Source: Variovorax sp. E3
GTDB lineage: Bacteria > Pseudomonadota > Gammaproteobacteria > Burkholderiales > Burkholderiaceae_C
Assembly: GCF_016082275.1 (NCBI RefSeq)
Contig: NZ_MOWM01000010.1
Location: forward strand, 43,219-107,218
DNA length: 64,000 nucleotides
Direction of reading: 5' to 3'
Shown: positions 54,402-64,000 of the stretch, one piece after another
Layout of the letters: each line of letters begins with the position of its first letter
Numbering within the stretch: the stretch's first letter is position 1
Made by a program: the position numbers and the translations under genes
Notes under the pieces: model-generated
The model's input: only the letters and a program-made list of their open reading frames with translations
Databases searched by the model: none
What the model was told of the DNA's origin: nothing

Positions 54402-55811
54402 ATGATCACGTTCGAGTCGATCCGCGCATTGCCGCGCGTCAAGAAAACGGCCGCGTCGCGCGGCCTGCTGGCGGCGGCAGCCGTCATGAGCCTGGCCGGT
54501 TGCGTGACCGCGCCGCAGCAGCAGATGGCGCCGAAGGAGGCACCCATCGTCCTGGGCCCCGCCGTGCGCGAGAACGTCACGCCCATGGAGGCCGTGCTCG
54601 CCTGCTTCGGCGACCACGTGGCCGCCACGCAGCGCCCGCCCATCGTCGTCACCGTGGGCGACGTGAAGGACTACACCGGCAAGTACAGCATCAACGAAGG
54701 CAACGCCATCACGCAGGGCGGCGCGCTGATGGTGTATTCGGCGCTGGGCAAGTTGGGCGGCGCGGTGCAGGTGGCAGAGCGCTTCGACCCCGTCATCGCC
54801 GAGCGCGAACTGGGCTACGCCGATCGCCGCCAGCTCGGCGACGGCCGCACGCACCAGCTGGCCGGCCCCAACGGCGGGCAGAACGTGCCGTGGCTGCCGT
54901 ACTTCGGCGGCTCGATCAACAAGTCCGACTACTTCATCGTGGGCGGCATCACCGAGCTGAACTACAACATCAACTCGGGCGGCGCCGAAGTGGCGGTGAA
55001 CCAGGTGGGCGTGAAGGCGCGCACCTTCAGCCAGTCGGTCGGGGTGGACCTGCGCATCGTCGACACCAAGACGCTGATGATCATCAAGACCATCAGCCTG
55101 ACCAAGCAGTTCAACGGCTACGAAGTCGGCTTCAACGTCTTCCGCTTCTTCGGCAGCAAGCTGTACGACATCGATGTCGGCGCCAAGGGCCAGGAGCCGG
55201 TGCAGATGGGCGTGCGCGCCGCGCTCGAAGAGGGCGTGGTGCGCCTGGTGGCCGCCGTCACCAAGGTCGATCCCGACCCCTGCCTGGGCATGCGCATGTT
55301 CGACCAGCTGCCGCTCGTGCCGGCGGAAAAGATGCGCAAGGTCGCCAACCCGCTGATCGATTCGGCCGGTGCGCCGGTGCAGCAGGGCGAGGCCGTCAAT
55401 GCCGCCAGCCAGACCGGCGCCAGCCTGTCGGGCTCGAGCGTGCAGATCCCGTTCGAGTTCGGCGCCGCCGCGCTCACGGGCGGCACGCTGAACCTGCTCG
55501 ACCAGATCGCGGCAGCCGCCGCCAAGGGCGCGACCGAGGTCGTGCTGGTGGCGCGCGACACCGAGAACTGGGACGCCGGCAAGCGCGACATGCTGACCGA
55601 CCAGCGCATCGGCGTGGTCACGTCCGCGCTCGCATCGCGCGGGCTCGCGCCCGGCGGCATCAGCGTCACATGGCGGCCTGACAAGGCGGACACGTCGATT
55701 CATCGCGACGGTCCCGGCCTGCAGGAGATCGCCAAGCTCCGCGTGCAGGGCGCGGGGAGGGGTGGACCGTCGCGCACGGTCCGCGAGGAGAACGCAACCG
55801 GAGGGAAGTAA
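54402..55811 (+). CDS. CsgG/HfaB-family outer-membrane secretion lipoprotein
   Basis: 469 aa. Lipoprotein signal with lipobox LAGC, Cys34. The CsgG-like core: REN VTPMEAVLACFGDHVAA, TVGDVKDYTGKYSINEGNAITQGGALMVYSALGKL, NKSDYFIVGGITELNYNINSGG, VGVDLRIVDTKTLMIIKTISLTKQFNGYEVGFNVFRFFG and the C-terminal helix region. Beyond the usual 280 residues of CsgG it carries about 180 more (VQIPFEFGAAALTGGTLNLLDQIAAAAAKGATEVVLVARDTENWDAGKRDMLTDQRIGVV), which looks like an OmpA-like/peptidoglycan-binding domain. It would be the pore that exports the neighbours. HfaB is the nearest named family, by inference. Confidence 0.8.
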   Translation: MITFESIRALPRVKKTAASRGLLAAAAVMSLAGCVTAPQQQMAPKEAPIVLGPAVRENVTPMEAVLACFGDHVAATQRPPIVVTVGDVKDYTGKYSINEGNAITQGGALMVYSALGKLGGAVQVAERFDPVIAERELGYADRRQLGDGRTHQLAGPNGGQNVPWLPYFGGSINKSDYFIVGGITELNYNINSGGAEVAVNQVGVKARTFSQSVGVDLRIVDTKTLMIIKTISLTKQFNGYEVGFNVFRFFGSKLYDIDVGAKGQEPVQMGVRAALEEGVVRLVAAVTKVDPDPCLGMRMFDQLPLVPAEKMRKVANPLIDSAGAPVQQGEAVNAASQTGASLSGSSVQIPFEFGAAALTGGTLNLLDQIAAAAAKGATEVVLVARDTENWDAGKRDMLTDQRIGVVTSALASRGLAPGGISVTWRPDKADTSIHRDGPGLQEIAKLRVQGAGRGGPSRTVREENATGGK

Positions 55812-55913
55812 CCGACACCGAGTCCGACACCGCACCACCACCACAACGCATCACATCGCCAGATCGATTTCGTTCGCAATCAAGACAGTCATCCGATCCA
55901 ACAAGGAACACTC

Positions 55914-58900
55914 ATGAAAAAGAACCGCAAGAGCATCGGCCGCAGCGCCGGCACCCCCGTTCTCGGCAGCGTCGGCCTTGCCGTGCTCGCCACCCTGATG
56001 GGCGGCGGCGCGCAAGCCGCCGACGTGGGCTTCGGCACCCTGCCGATTCCCAGCGTCACGACCACGGGCCACAAGACCGTGCAGAGCGTGCAGGGCAACA
56101 TCGTGGGCGTTTCCGCCGCCACGTCGAACACGACCACCGGCGTCACCGTGGTCGGCCCCGAGGCCGGCAGCAGCAACACGACGACCAACAACCTGGTCAA
56201 GCCCACCGCCACCGGCAACAGCTTCAGCAATTCGATCGACCTGTCGCTGACCGGCGCCGCCGGCGACGTGGGCCCCGAAGGCTCGGCTTCGCTCGGCCTG
56301 CAGACCAACAGCGGCGTGGTGTCCAGCACCGCCAACAACAACGTCGTGAAGGTCGACCTGAACGGCTTCACCAGCGGCGGCGCGGCCAACACGGCCAACA
56401 CCATCGCAGCCAGCACCACGCTGAACAGCGGCTCCTCGTCGATCGCGGGCACCGTGCCCAACGACTACACCTCGACCGTGCCCGGCAGCACCGGCATCGC
56501 CTACACGCCGGGCAGCCGGTCCGCCGACGCGCAAGGCAGCATCGTCATCACGTCGGCGCAAACCGGCACGGGCGCCAGCTCCAATGCCACCGCCCAAGGC
56601 AACCAGGTCACGCTGACCCTGACCTCGCCGGTCACCAACGCGGTGAACTCCTCGCCGGCGCTGGACAACAACACCGTCTCGGCCACGCTCAAGGGCAACG
56701 CCGCGACCAGCACCGCCAGCATCCAGGCCGGCGGCGCGCCCACCTTCGCCGGTTCGGCCGTGGTCTCGAACCTGCAACTGAACCAGGCCGGCGCACCCGG
56801 CGTGGTGCACAGCGCGGTCAACAACGGCACGGCCATCGGCGCGTCCATCAGCAGCGGCACCCCGGGCTTGACCAACACGCTGAACGGCGGCGTCTCGGTG
56901 CAGGGCAACACCATCTCCAGCGCGGCCACCGGCAATGAATCGCTGGGCGCCGCGGGCGTGGCGGGCAACCGCATCGTGCTGGGCGACGGCATGTCGGTCG
57001 CCGGCGCGGGCGGATTGATCAACAACAACGCGAGCTTCAACGGCGGCAACCTGTCGAGCACGGTCATGGCCGACCTGGCCATTCTGAACAGCCAGGGCAA
57101 CGTCGCGTCTCGCTCTCCAGCGCCACGCAGGGCGCGAGCGTGGGCGCGCAGGCGCAGTCGATCGACGGCGGCTCGGTCAACCTGTCGGGCAACAGCATCA
57201 CCTCGGCGGCCACCGGCAATGCGGCTTCCAGCGCCATTGCCAGTGGCAAGAACGCAGCCGCCTTCAACGCCACCGCGGCGCTGGCCAGCCAGCAAAGCAA
57301 CTACGGCTCGACCGTGCAGGCCATCACCGGCCCGTCGGTGGTCGGCGTGATCTCGGGCACCGAGAACGGCACCAACAACGACAGCACCGTGACCGTGGGC
57401 GGCAACCGCACCGCGGCCACCGCCTACGGCAGCAGCGTTTCCCAGAGCCTGTCGCTCGAAGCCAATGCGCTGCCCCTGAGCGGCGGCGTGGTGGTGCTGG
57501 CCGGCGGCAGCACGCCCGACGGCAACGTCCTGGCGAGCGGCGCGGCGAGCATCTCCAACCTGCAGGGCAACTACGCGGGCGCCGTCAGCGCAGCGAACGC
57601 CGGCTCGATCGTCGGCATCGCCGCCGACTCGCGCGGCACCGGTGGCGACACCATCAAGGCCAGCACCTTCACCGTCACCGGCAATACGCAGGAAGCGGTC
57701 GCGGTCAGCAACAGCGCGGGCAATGCGCTGTCGCTCACCGGCACCACGGTGGGTTCGGGCGCGGGCGTGGCCAACGTGCAGGTCGTCGACGGCAACTCGC
57801 CGGTGCAGGCGCAACTGCTCGGCTCGACGGCCACCGCGTACCTCGGCACGCACACGACCGACAGCACCGTGTCGCTCACCAACAACCTGCAACGCGCGGT
57901 CGGCTATGGCAACTCGGCGTCCAACACGCTGAACGTGGCGGCCAACAGCGCCAACGTTGCCGCGGTGGGCGTGCCCGCTTCGACGGTGGTGCCCGGCGGC
58001 GGCACTGTGGTCGCGGGCTACGGCGTGCTGAGCAACCAGACGGCGCTCGGCGACGTGACGGCTTCGGCATCGGGCTCCGCCCTGCCGGTCGGCGCGCTGC
58101 AGGTGCTGGTCGAAGGCAACGTGACCCGCGGCACCGTCACCAACGAAGGCAATGCCTTCGTCGGCGCGGCGTACGGCAACGACGTGACCAACGGCGCGAA
58201 GCTCGCGCTGGGCAGCGGCGTGACCACGGCGGGCTTCTCGTCGGTGGCGAACGTGACCAACTTGCAGAACGTGGCGGGCGACATCTCGGCATCGGCCTCG
58301 GGCGGTTCGGTGGTGCGCACGAACATCGAGGACAACCTCGCGGCGTCGTCGGTGTCCACGTCGAACAACCAGATCCAGGCATTGGCCAACGGCAACCGCG
58401 CGGGCGGCAACACGCTGGCGGTGACGGGCAACACGCTGTCCAACGTGAACACCGGCGTCCCGCGCCAGGGCGCCTCGTCGAACGGCCCGGTGCTGATGAC
58501 CGACGCCGCTTTCAGCGTGCAGAACGTGCAGACCGGTTCGGGCTCCGTCACGGCCAGCCAGCTGGAAGGCGCCCCGGGTGCCCTCACGGCCGCGCAGGTG
58601 CGCACGGCCATCGGCGGTTCGGTCACGGGTTCCACCGTGGTGTCGAACGGCAACAGCTCCAGCGCCGTCGCCACGAGCAACAGCGCCACCAACGGCCTGA
58701 CGCTCGCGGGCAACGCGATCGCCAGCTCCAGCGCGCTGCAGAACTCGCAGGCCACCAGTGCTGATGTGAATGCGCTGATCGGGCTGGCCGGTACGCCGGG
58801 CAGCCCCGGACGCCGACCACGCCGTTCACCTTCAACGCAACAGGCACAGGCCTGGCCGGGAACATCGCGGACAGCCAGGTCACCCTGACGGGCGGTACGC

Positions 58901-60605
58901 TGACCGTGGCCACGTCGACCCTTACGACCGCGCAGATCGACTACCTCGTGGCCAACGGCTGGACGACCGCCGGTGGCAACATCAGTGGGTCGGCCACGTT
59001 GCTCGGCACGATTCCGCTGTCGACTTTCACCGCGATCAACGGCGGCGGCGCGGCTTCCTTCTCGGCCATCATCCCCGGCACGCCCGCAACGGCGGCAGTT
59101 CCCAACCAGGCGGCGTCACTGTCGCCGTGGGCGGCGCGGTCACCAACTCGCAGGTCAGCGTCAACGGCAACACCGCCAACGGCGCGGTCACCGGCAACAG
59201 CGCGACCAACAGCGTGGCCGTCACCGGCGGCAACATCACCGCGGGCAGCGGCAACACCGTGGCCACCGCGGGCACGCTGATCGCCGGCACGGGCGCGCAG
59301 GCCGACCACGCACTGTCGAACGTGCAGCAAGTGAACGAAGGCGCAAGTCTCACGACCAGCGTGTTCGGCACCTACGCCATCGACACCGCACCGGGCGCCG
59401 CCATCTCGGGCGCGACCCTGAGCGTGTCGAACAACAGCCAGCGCGGCAGCGCCGTCGCCAACACGGCGGTCAACAGCGTCGCGGTGAGCGGCAACAGCGT
59501 GTCGACCACCACGGCCCTGGCGTCGCAGCAGTCGAGCGCGGCTTCGGTCGCGGCCAGCTCGAACCTGGAGCTGTACGCACCGGGCGCGGTGGCCAATTCG
59601 TCGGTCGCGCTGTCGGGCAACAAGAACGTGTCGCTCGGCGTGATCAACGACGTGACCAACTCGCTGGCCGTGAGCGGCACCAACGTGTCGCCCGTCGGCA
59701 TTGCGGCGAACGCGAACCTGGTGGCAGGCACCGCCACCGGCGACCACGTGCTGAACAACGTGCAGACTGCCTCGACCAGCGTGAGCAGCACGGCGAACAC
59801 GCGCCTGTACAACCAGGACCAGGTGGCCACCGCCACCACGGGCCTGGCGAACAGCAGCGTGAGCGTCACCGGCAACACCACGACGGCCGAAGCCTCCGCC
59901 AACCGCGCCGACAACAGCGTGGCCCTGAACGGCGCGGCGCTGCAAGGCGCCAACGCCGGCCTGGCCAACACGCAGAGCAGCAGCGCGGCGGTGACGGCCA
60001 ACGCCAGCACCTCGGCCACGTTCCAGCTGAACGGCTCCCCGCTGGCTCCGGCGGCGCTGAACAGCGGCGTGACGATCGACGGCAACAGCACCACGGCACT
60101 GGCACGCGGGAACACGGCCAACAACGCCCTGAACGTTGCGGCCGGTGCCAGCTACGGCGCCTCGACCGCGGCAACGGCCGGCAGCACGCTGGCCGGTACG
60201 CAGGCCACGGCCGCCGTGCTGAACACCCAGGGCAACTCGGGTGCGGTGACGGCGAACGCCACGGGGACCTACCAGGTCGCGCTCAACGGTCAAAGCGTGG
60301 GCGTCGTTGCGGGCCTGACCAACGGCACGGCGGCTGTCACGGGCAACACCGTGGCCGCGCAGGCCTACGGCAACAGCGCGAACAACACGCTGACCGTGGC
60401 CGCGCCGGCCGTCGGCCGTCCGACCGCCGCTGTGGGCAACTACCAGACCAACAGCGGCGCCATCGTCGCCACGGCTTCTGGCGTGAGCTACGGCGTGGGC
60501 GTGACGGGTGCGACCAACGGCAGCACGCTGCGCGCCGCGGGTAACCAGATCACCGCCACGGCGGTGGGCAACTCCGCCGTGTCGACGATCGCTTCGGCCC
60601 GCTAA
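55914..60605 (+). CDS. Giant beta-repeat surface protein, HfaD-like (three frameshifts)
   Basis: About 1,564 aa after repair. Signal peptide to AAQAADVG, then a chain of repeats. Each unit of about 60-75 residues has a part of type V.GN...A.A.GN.A.N.L (VTGNTVAAQAYGNSANNTLTV) followed by a part of type ..N.Q.N.G.V.A (LNTQGNSGAVTANATGTY). At least eleven of the second type can be counted. Asn, Gln, Gly and Thr are enriched as in functional amyloids or beta-solenoids. There is no autotransporter barrel, LPXTG or ESPR, so export through the CsgG-like pore is likely. Missing bases at about 57109, 58808 and 59112; each restores the repeat. No long homopolymer is involved. Confidence 0.72.
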
Positions 60606-60618
60606 GGGTCGAGGCTCC

Positions 60619-60654
60619 AGCCCCGGCGAACGGTTTTTCGCCGGGGCTTTTTTT
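60619..60654 (+). terminator. Strong rho-independent terminator of the surface-fibre operon
   Basis: Stem AGCCCCGGCGAA/TTCGCCGGGGCT of 12 pairs, a six-base loop, then seven T. It starts 14 bases after the giant gene's stop and fixes the 3' end of the operon. Confidence 0.9.
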
Positions 60655-60790
60655 CTCCGCCCGGGCCGCTCGCGCGGTCCGGCGTTGCAGGCCCCCGGGG
60701 CGGGGCCGTGCCGGGTTGGGCATGTCGAGCGCCGGTGACGGATATGCAACACCACCGGCTTGCCCTCTCGCCAGGAAAAACACCAGAGCC

Positions 60791-61573
60791 ATGTATCTGC
60801 ATCCCCTTATTGCCAACGTGCCGCCCGCCGAACGCGCGGCGCTGGTCCAGTGCAGCGAGCTTCGCTCGTACCGGCGCAACGACATCGTGGTCATGGCCGA
60901 CGACTGGACCGATCACATCTACTGCGTGGCCAGCGGTCTCTTGCGCGTGGTCGCGCACGGCCGCGAAGACGGCGGCGACGTCACCACCGACTTCATTCGC
61001 CAGGACGATTTCTTTCTCGGCCCCTCTTTCGCCGAAGACCGCTACCAGGCCATGCAGACGCTCATCGCGGCGCTGCCTTCGTCGGTGTACCTGGTGCCCG
61101 TGGCGGCCGTGCGCAAGCTGTGCAGCGTGTACCCGGAGGTGGCCATCGGCCTGCTGGGCCTGGCCATGAAGCGCATGGCGGTCATTCGCGGGCAGCTGCG
61201 ACGCATTTCCGCGCTGTCGTCCGAAGACCTGGTGAGCCGCGTGCTGCACCAGCTGACGCAACTGGCCCCGGCCGTGACCGGCGGCTACGACAAGCGCATC
61301 ACCCAGTCGGTGATCGCCTCTTACTCGGGCCTGTCGCGCGAGGTGGTCAACAAGACCATGCGCGACATGGAGAACCGGGGGCTGGTGCGGCGCGACGAGC
61401 ACGGCGTGCACGTGGCCGCCGACTTCGCGACCACGGACTTCGGCGGGCTGCTGCCGATCGAGGAAAACCTCTCGCACATCGCGCCGCGCCAGGCAGGGCC
61501 GATGTTCGCGCCCGACATGCTCGAGCCGCCGCGTGACTTGCGCGGCGGTGCGGGGAAGTCCGGCCGGCCTTGA
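60791..61573 (+). CDS. Crp/Fnr-family transcriptional regulator (paralogue B)
   Basis: 260 aa. MYLHPLIANVPPAERAALVQCSELRSYRRNDIVVMADDWTDHIYCVASGLLRVVAHGRED gives the beta-roll; HTH KRITQSVIASYSGLSREVVNKTMRDMENRGLVRRD. Whole stretches are identical to the regulator at 49937 (TTDFIRQDDFFLGPS, ALPSSVYLVPVAA, the HTH). It has 30 extra C-terminal residues (IEENLSHIAPRQAGPMFAPDM). The identical recognition helix implies that both bind the same DNA sites. The gap of 185 bases to the giant gene contains the terminator and no symmetric site I could find. Confidence 0.9.
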   Translation: MYLHPLIANVPPAERAALVQCSELRSYRRNDIVVMADDWTDHIYCVASGLLRVVAHGREDGGDVTTDFIRQDDFFLGPSFAEDRYQAMQTLIAALPSSVYLVPVAAVRKLCSVYPEVAIGLLGLAMKRMAVIRGQLRRISALSSEDLVSRVLHQLTQLAPAVTGGYDKRITQSVIASYSGLSREVVNKTMRDMENRGLVRRDEHGVHVAADFATTDFGGLLPIEENLSHIAPRQAGPMFAPDMLEPPRDLRGGAGKSGRP

Positions 61574-61610
61574 GTTTCGCGGGGCGCCCGTCCCCGGAGA
61601 ATGAAGAAGC

Positions 61611-61988
61611 TCAGGGCCGGGGAATCAGCGGCGAGGAGGGCGCCACCACCGGCGGCCGCTGCGGATAGACCGACGTGCCGAAGGTGTTGCCCATGCGATG
61701 GCTCGTCGCGGCCTGGTTGAACAGGCCCAGCTGGTTCGACGGGCGCTGCGTGATGGCCTCGGAGGCGAGGCCCGGTTGCGCACCGTCGGCCCCGCGCGGC
61801 GGCGCGGTGGGCTGCAGCTTCTGCGTCAGGCAGGCATAGGAAGGCGTGCGCTCGCCGTTGACCACCACCTCCACGCAACTGTCCGCGGCCGTCCTCGCTT
61901 CAGCCCCGGGCTGCGGCTGCGCCGAGGCCACGCCGCAGAAGCCGCACGCCGCCAGGGCCGCGACGCCGTACAGAAAACTCATGCGCAT
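61611..61988 (-). CDS. Small exported protein of unknown function
   Basis: 125 aa. MRMSFLYGVAALAACGFCGVASAQ is a signal peptide; ATG 61982 is an alternative start. The mature part has one disulfide-capable pair (DSCVEVVVNGERTPSYACLTQKL), a motif common to small Burkholderiales secreted proteins, then a Pro-rich unstructured tail ending PSSPLIPRP. Convergent with the Crp/Fnr gene at 60791 (38 bases). No enzymatic motif is seen. Confidence 0.7.
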   Translation of the reverse strand: MRMSFLYGVAALAACGFCGVASAQPQPGAEARTAADSCVEVVVNGERTPSYACLTQKLQPTAPPRGADGAQPGLASEAITQRPSNQLGLFNQAATSHRMGNTFGTSVYPQRPPVVAPSSPLIPRP

Positions 61989-62181
61989 CCTCGCACCTCC
62001 ATGGTTCTGGTCGCCTGCCGTTGCGGCGGCGAACCGGTCAGTCTAGGGCGGGCACAAGTCAGCGCAAAGACGGCAACCCGCCATCGGACATCGCGGATCG
62101 GACATTCGTCCAATGGCGGCTTCGGCGCCCGAAGCGGACAGTACGGGTTCTCCCAACCCTCCTGTGTCAAACGGACTCCCA

Positions 62182-62950
62182 ATGAAAACCATCCAACGCT
62201 TCAAGCTCGCCGCCGCTGCCGCCGCCATCGGCCTCTCGTTCTCCGCCGTGGCCGCCACCGCCGACGCCGGCAAGCCCAGCGTCGTGATCGTCCACGGCGC
62301 CTTCGCCGACGGTTCCGACTGGGCCAAGGTGATTCCGCTGCTGCAGGCCAAGGGCCTGCACGTGGTGGCCGTGCAGAACCCGCTGAGCTCGCTCGAGGAC
62401 GACGTGGCCGCCGCCAAGCGCGCGATCGACGCGCAGCCCGGCAAGGTCGTGCTGGTCGCCACTCGTGGGGTGGCGCGGTCATTACCGAAGCGGGTGCCAA
62501 CGACAAGGTCAGCTCGCTGGTCTATGTTGCCGCCTTCGCGCCCGACGCCGGGCAAAGCGCCGCCGAAACCGGCAAGGGCTTCCCGCCCGCGCCCGGCTTC
62601 GCGCACATCGTGGCCGACGCCTCGGGCTTCCTGTCGCTCACCAAGGAGGGCATGAGCAAGCACTTCGCGCAAGACCTGCCGGCCGCCACCACCGCCGTGA
62701 TGACGGCGACGCAGGGCCCGATTCTGGGCAAGTCCTTCGAGCAGAAGCTGGGCAACGCGGCCTGGAAGACCAAGCCTTCGTGGTACCTGACCACCGACGC
62801 GACCACATGATCCAGCCGGCGCAGCAGCTCGAGATGGCGAAGAAGATCGGCGCGCACCTGGTGCATGTCAACTCCAGCCACGTGCCGCAGCAGTCGCAGC
62901 CCGCCAAGGTGGCCGAAGTGATTCTGGACGCTGTGCGCCAATCCAAGTAA
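62182..62950 (+). CDS. Exported alpha/beta hydrolase (two frameshifts)
   Basis: 256 aa after repair. Signal peptide KLAAAAAAIGLSFSAVAATA. Core: PSVVIVHGAFADGSDWAKVIPLLQAKGLHVVAVQNPLSSL, oxyanion-side HGAFADGS, nucleophile elbow VLVAHSWGGAVITEAG (repaired), catalytic Asp region, and the terminal His in VNSSHVPQQSQPAKV. One C is missing at about 62459 (VATRGVAR against HSWGGAV) and one at about 62800 (TTDADHMIQPAQQLE after repair). It resembles secreted EstC/salicylate-esterase-like hydrolases, substrate unknown. Confidence 0.82.
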
Positions 62951-63019
62951 GGTGCCGCGTGCCGGCGGGGGGCTCGCCGCTTCACCGGCGCGCCTATCCG
63001 CCACTTTTTCTCGCTTCAC

Positions 63020-64000
63020 GTGCAGCCTGCTTCCCCCATTCAAGTCTTCGACGCCATCCGCGCGCTGGCCTTTGTCGGCGATCTCAGCATGGGGCAGCCC
63101 ATCGACCATTCGTCGCGCACCGCGTGGCTGGCCGCGCGGCTTGCCGAGGCCACCGGCCTCGACGCGGCCACGCAGGGGCATGTGGCCTGCGTGGCCTTGC
63201 TGCGCTGGTCGGGCTGCACGGCCAACGCCCCCGAGTTCGCCGACCTGCTGGGCGACGACGTGGGCGGGCGCCGCAGCATGCTGTCGACCACGTCGGCGCG
63301 CGCGGCGGCCGACTTTGCCAGCTCGGTGAGCCCGCTCGCGCAGATCCATTGCGAGGTGTCCGGCGACATCGCGCGCACGCTCGGCATGCCGGCCCCGGTG
63401 GAGCTGGCGCTGCGCCACATCTTCGAAACCTATGACGGGCAGGGCAAGCCCGAGGGGCTCGACGCCTCGCGCATTCCGCACGAGGTGTTCCTGGTCACCA
63501 TCGCCGGCGACCTGGAGATCTTTGCCCGTGTGCACGGCCTGAACAACGCGCTGCGCTACATCGCCGAGCGGGCCGACGCGCGCTACCCGGCCGCGCTGGT
63601 CGACGCGGTCCGCCGCCATGCGGTCGACTGGCTCCACGTGATGGAGCAGCAGGGCGCGGCGGCCGAGCCGCAACTGCCGCCCGCGGCCCTGCAGGCCACG
63701 ACCACGCCGCTCGAGCTGATCGCCGACGTGATCGATCTCAAGCTGCCCTGGATGACCGGCTTCTCGCGCCGCGTGGCCGACGCCGCGTTGCGCTGCGCCG
63801 CCGCCATGGGATTGGACGAGGCGCAGCGCCAGCGCGTGTACCGCGCGGGGCTGATCCACGGCATCGGCCGCGCGTCGGTGCCGAACACGGTGTGGGACAC
63901 GCCCGATGCGCGCAGCGAGGCCGACGCCGAGCGGCTGCGCCTCGTGCCCTACTGGACCGAGCGCGCGGCGCGGCGCATCGCCACCCTGCGCGCCGAGGCC
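63020..64000 (+). CDS. HD-domain (degenerate HD-GYP-like) protein, start of gene; runs off the window
   Basis: The frame is open from GTG 63020 to the window end (327 codons seen). Upstream Shine-Dalgarno is poor and the frame extends further up, so the start is uncertain; ATG 63089 is another choice. It has two parts: residues about 1-180 with FETYDGQGKPEGLDASRIPHEVFLVTIAGDLEIFARVHG (compare HHERxDGxGYP), then LIHGIGRASVPNTVWDT (compare HDIGKxxVPxxIL). The first Asp of HD is Gly here. Known relatives end in a LuxR-type helix-turn-helix, which would lie outside. Signal-responsive phosphohydrolase or regulator is inferred. Confidence 0.7.
   Translation, partial: MQPASPIQVFDAIRALAFVGDLSMGQPIDHSSRTAWLAARLAEATGLDAATQGHVACVALLRWSGCTANAPEFADLLGDDVGGRRSMLSTTSARAAADFASSVSPLAQIHCEVSGDIARTLGMPAPVELALRHIFETYDGQGKPEGLDASRIPHEVFLVTIAGDLEIFARVHGLNNALRYIAERADARYPAALVDAVRRHAVDWLHVMEQQGAAAEPQLPPAALQATTTPLELIADVIDLKLPWMTGFSRRVADAALRCAAAMGLDEAQRQRVYRAGLIHGIGRASVPNTVWDTPDARSEADAERLRLVPYWTERAARRIATLRAEA

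Noticed and set aside
55914..60605. Phase variation or programmed frameshifting in the giant repeat gene
   Set aside because: The breaks are not in long homopolymers or slippery heptamers, and the same kind of break occurs in ordinary metabolic genes across the window.

Overview
This is a GC-rich, gene-dense Gram-negative chromosomal segment. It most resembles a Variovorax-like member of the Comamonadaceae (Betaproteobacteria): a Burkholderiales-type trimeric porin, two Bug/TctC-type solute receptors, several LysR/GntR/MocR regulators beside small catabolic operons, and a DUF1329-DUF1302-RND-YCF48 module. The taxon is an inference from gene content. No rRNA, tRNA, insertion sequence, prophage or CRISPR array was seen.

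Layout. 1-6.3 kb: a porin divergent from a Crp/Fnr regulator with a perfect palindrome between them, a DD-carboxypeptidase, a nitronate monooxygenase, an enoyl-CoA hydratase and an unknown protein. 6.5-11.3 kb: a GntR regulator and an operon for an ABC importer (receptor, ATPase, permease) plus a PLP-dependent lyase/decarboxylase. 11.4-18.4 kb: two LysR genes, a Bug receptor with an aspartoacylase-like hydrolase, and a divergent crotonase, Bug receptor and CoA-transferase operon. 18.4-20.3 kb: a two-component system. 20.8-24.1 kb: a MocR regulator divergent from an unusual ferredoxin/flavin-reductase protein fused to an M24 peptidase-like domain. 24.1-34.9 kb: a complete carbon-phosphorus lyase locus. 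phnGHIJKLM and then phnCDE run leftward, phnF, a DUF1045 gene and phnN run rightward, and two matching PhnF-type boxes sit upstream of phnG and phnC. 34.9-41.7 kb: a catabolic operon (ureohydrolase, aldehyde dehydrogenase, cupin, MFS transporter, N,N-dimethylformamidase-like protein) with a LysR gene. 41.9-48.3 kb: the DUF1329/DUF1302/RND/YCF48 envelope module. 48.3-61.6 kb: an accessory region built around a CsgG-dependent surface-fibre system. It runs as degenerate GGDEF-EAL protein, 67-aa helical protein, small Asn/Thr-rich exported protein, CsgG/HfaB-like lipoprotein, then a repeat protein of about 1,560 residues, ending at a strong terminator. Twin Crp/Fnr paralogues and a duplicated pair of small genes lie around it. 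61.6-64 kb: a small secreted protein, an alpha/beta hydrolase, and the start of an HD-domain protein.

The surface-fibre locus is the best candidate for an undescribed system. Its order (small curlin/HfaA-like protein, CsgG/HfaB-like pore, large HfaD-like adhesin) recalls the Caulobacter holdfast-anchoring hfaABD genes and curli. Here it is coupled by overlapping start and stop codons to a catalytically degenerate c-di-GMP-type protein.

Data caution. At least fifteen genes or gene segments are split by what look like single-base deletions in short G/C-rich runs, never insertions, and the flanking protein is intact on both sides. This suggests consensus errors in the assembly rather than mass pseudogenization. 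I annotate these genes as whole with the break point given.
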